Origin: Pachyseris speciosa
Taxonomy: Eukaryota > Cnidaria > Anthozoa > Scleractinia > Pachyseridae
Direction of reading: 5' to 3'
Length of the DNA: 64,000 nucleotides
Assembly (NCBI GenBank): GCA_016490735.1
Contig: JAEMWC010000096.1
Coordinates: forward strand, 1,451,001 to 1,515,000
Position numbers and translations under genes: made by a program. How positions within the stretch are numbered: position 1 is the first letter of the stretch; each line of letters opens with the position of its first letter. The notes beneath the pieces are model-generated. The model made no database searches. It saw only the letters and a list, made by a program, of their open reading frames with translations, and was not told the origin of the DNA. Positions 61,401 to 64,000 of the stretch are shown piece after piece.

Positions 61401-62206
61401 ACTGTCAGAACAAGAGCGGTAGGCGTGTTTTCAGAGCATCTCTCTCTCTCTCTCAACTAACACTTGTGATTTCTGGTATGAATGAATTAATATGCAAAAA
61501 CTAAAAAAGGTAAAAATAATAAAGAAAAATTGTCAACTATTTTCCCAAAGACGTAGAAATACACTTGCCTCGATCCAAGCCCACTCATAATAAATATCCA
61601 CAAAAATATGAATACAATCTTCCGTCTGTACAACATTTAACCCCCAAATTTCAATACAACCAATTTTTTTTTTTTTTACATTTATTAGTAAGCTCTGGCT
61701 TGCTGGCTCAGCAACAAATAACTTTCAAAACCATGAGAAGTTAAGTGAGAGAAACAATGTCTACAAGGTCTAATAAGTCAGTAGTGCATGAATGGGTGGG
61801 GCAGGGGTTCTGAACCTTCAACTGATTGTACTTTTTTCTTCTTGTTCTACCCCTTACGTAGCAGTATCTACTTATGTCTTAACTTTGTTGCAGAGTCTAA
61901 CAAAATTGCAAATTCATCACAACTTATCATTGTTCTTACCACCTTGGGAATGCCACCTTGGGAATGCCACTTTTTTGGTAGCCGCTTCAGTACACGTCTA
62001 TTATTTCTATTTCTGTATTGTAACCGTTTTCTCCATTTTTACTTTGCTTCAGTGTTGCCCCTGAAGAAGGTTAGTCATGTCTCGCCGTAATATATGGCAT
62101 TAAAAGTCACCCTTTTCGACCATCATTTTGTTTCTTTGCCTTATATCTACCTTTTTCTGGGATATATAATTATATATTGTTATTTCCGGTTTCACTTGTA
62201 ATAATA

Positions 62207-62257
<51 letters not shown>

Positions 62258-62913
62258 GCTTTATTGGCAACATCTCTACATAGTACATAGTACATGTAGC
62301 TCTTCATTTACCAATTAACGCCAAATCAAATTCAATCAAATCTTTGGAGAGGTAGTCCACACGTACATTAGTGCATACAGTGTAACCCTCATGAAACTTC
62401 ATGTACATAAAAATTAATATGACCTCTCATGCAAACACATTCCTAATGGGTGGTCATTTTGAAACCGAAAGCCCTTTATCAGCCGTTCAAAGGGGATGGG
62501 ATGCTGTTCAAATGGCTTGGGCTATCAGTTAAAAATAATAAATTAAAAAATAATAAATTCATATGGCTCAAGCCATCTGTTCAAAAAGTAATTTTTCTTC
62601 AGTCATTAAACCTCCTCTGTTCTTAAATTTTCTTCAACCATTCAGAAGTTGCGATTTTGAGAGTTTGGTTGTTCTACATTTCAAAACTTTCTCTAGTGTG
62701 TACTGATCAAAACACTACCATAATTATTGATAAAATTATTCAAAGTACACATGTACAGGGCACATGGAAAATGATTTTCCTATGATGCACTTATAAATTT
62801 GATTAATAGCAAAGGGCATTTCCAGTTACCTTTCTTTGATCACATTTCAGTTGATTGAAGTGTTATTATTGCTAATGTTGATATTATTACTTTATTTTTC
62901 ATTTCAAAAATAG
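58459..62913. other. long intron; no gene seen
   Basis: A 4.4-kb interval in the transposase-like gene. It holds GGTCACGTGAC palindromes (58,668 and 58,963), a TC run at 61438-61454 and an AAT microsatellite. A Penelope-like CCTGAAGAAGG tail may lie near 62,055. No convincing coding frame was found on either strand. Confidence 0.5.
62199..62256. repeat. AAT microsatellite
   Basis: About 19 AAT units with one AGT interruption. Confidence 0.85.
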
Positions 62914-63650
62914 GTGAAAGATTCCAGACCTTTAACATTCACCAAGTGCTTCATTTGAAACAAACTGTTGAAAACTTAGGGCCTCTGTGGTCTAATTCAT
63001 GTTTTCCCTTTGAGGACTTTAATGGTGACTTGACAGGATACTTCCATGGAAGTCAAAATATCCAAGGACAGGTTAGATGGATAAACAAAATAGACAATTT
63101 TACTGTCATAGTTTTAATACAATGTGCAGATATATACACAGTGTACTGGTATAGCATACCTGGGAGTCTAATGCAACAGAGAGTAACCTTACAAAGATTA
63201 ATAAGTGGGGATGTACATGTACATGTGGGTAATACAGATGTTATGTTACCAAAGTGGAAGCAAGACAACAACCAAAAGGTTTTTGAACACAATAAAATGG
63301 AAAAGAAAGTTTACAGCATGAAATAAGTCACCCAGTCATGTAAATCTACAACTGTACATATTTACATGTAAAATCACAGCAGCAGAAATGGACCAAATCA
63401 ACTGTCCACAGAAATGGGAGCTGAAGTACTGTAACTTGATGTCATTTTATTGAATTGTATACATTGTTATTGAAATTAGATAATGTCACATTGTAATATG
63501 TAATAAGTCTAATTTTTCATTCTTTTTTCTCCAGATTGTCAAATCAGTGTGTGTAGACCAAAGTCTTCCACGACTAGCATAATCATTGCCTGAAGGTTCT
63601 GTTGCAAAGAAATTGTACAAGAATCTCTTGTCCAAGTCCTATCTCTGCAG

Positions 63651-64000
63651 GTAAAATCTGATAGCTGACACGGTTATTAGGTATGCCATTGTCAGCAATT
63701 ATATAGAGAAAATAATACCATGTTAAAAACGGCGTGGAATCGATAATTATCATCTTAAGCAAACATGTATAATTGCAAAGTTAACGAATTTCTTTAAGTA
63801 CACACATCAAACTAACTAAAATATGGTGTGCAAAATTTTGGCTGCATGCCTTTCTCCATTGTGCCTGTAATGTCAATGGCCCTTCCTATCACACGTAAGA
63901 GATTCCTTTTTTTTTGTTGTTTTGTTTTGTTTTGTTTTTTTAATTATCTACCTTTGCTTATTTTATTGTGATAAGGACTATTGGGGAGCAGATATCGGAA
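63651..64000. other. intron at window end; no gene seen
   Basis: Begins with the donor GTAAAA after the last visible exon of the transposase-like gene. Contains a TTTTG run near 63,917. Confidence 0.4.

Larger units (their letters stand above)
50952..63650 (+). pseudogene. tnp2/Plavaka-type (CACTA-like) transposase gene, 9 exons, 3' end outside window
   Basis: Exons: 50952-51399 (tentative), 53364-53945, 54220-54460, 55490-55593, 56525-56840, 57432-57696, 58261-58458, 62914-63071, 63535-63650. The first exon is charged and basic (RKRKKRK). The second holds a zinc-ribbon-like CPNKKC/CDICKFK pair. Then come NTDGVALVRS (Asp at 54378), RLFAGIWFGKGKPH, MKPFCQSIRDLYVEG, QHNGYNGCSTC, VDYIHCICEG (Asp at 57510), SGWKQWKANEKRAFLLYYS, and GPLWSNSCFPFEDFNG (Glu at 63012). 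This order and these motifs are those of the tnp2-type transposases. Problems: the 55593/56525 junction joins phase 1 to phase 2, and TAA at 63580-63582 interrupts PRLA*SLPEGS in the last exon. It is therefore a decaying copy, or the protein ends early. The 62.9-kb exon follows a 4.4-kb intron. Confidence 0.7.

Noticed and set aside
62040..62100. Penelope-like 3' tail
   Set aside because: Only a short CCTGAAGAAGG-like stretch supports it; too little to call.

Overview
The window looks like nuclear DNA of an invertebrate animal, most likely an anthozoan cnidarian (coral or sea anemone). It is AT-rich, its genes are split by canonical GT/AG introns, it carries TTAGGG telomere-type repeats, tRNA-derived SINEs, CR1/L2-like LINE tails, a Penelope-like fragment and very many small inverted-repeat elements. 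The organism call rests on recalled similarity of gene and repeat families and was not checked by search.

Layout. (1) 1-4.5 kb: the last eight exons of a normal metabolic gene, beta-ureidopropionase (UPB1), plus strand. (2) 5.1-39.8 kb: a repeat-dense block bounded by two inverted copies of one terminal sequence. Each copy runs into an array of a 20-bp palindromic minisatellite built on CGAGATCTCG. Just inside the left array starts a HECT-domain (E3 ubiquitin ligase-like) gene reading rightward (5,860-15,735). Just inside the right array starts a DDE integrase-type transposase reading leftward (39,084-37,718). Both have frameshifts. I read this as an old two-gene DNA transposon whose middle was filled by later insertions. 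(3) Those insertions include a RecQ-helicase fragment, LINE and Penelope tails, two tandem MITEs sharing one TTAA, a SINE, and an 11.7-kb element (25,925-37,653). That element has long inverted arms and an eight-exon transposase-like gene with Cys/His-rich and C2H2 modules. (4) 39.8-41.2 kb: an A-rich repeat tract and a MITE. (5) 41.6-64 kb: a divergent pair. A BEN-domain gene runs leftward from 50,516 and contains four duplicated Lys-rich microexons. A nine-exon gene related to the tnp2/Plavaka (CACTA-like) transposases runs rightward from about 50,950 and leaves the window; it carries one in-frame stop and one phase mismatch.

UPB1 is the only gene with a clear household role. The rest is mainly transposable-element biology. 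The observation most worth following is the pairing of a HECT-type gene and a DDE transposase, each placed just inside matching terminal arrays and reading toward each other. Next are the 11.7-kb element with an unclassified transposase-like protein, and the microexon duplications in the BEN gene. All splice junctions were read by eye from GT/AG sites, phase and protein similarity; no RNA evidence was available.
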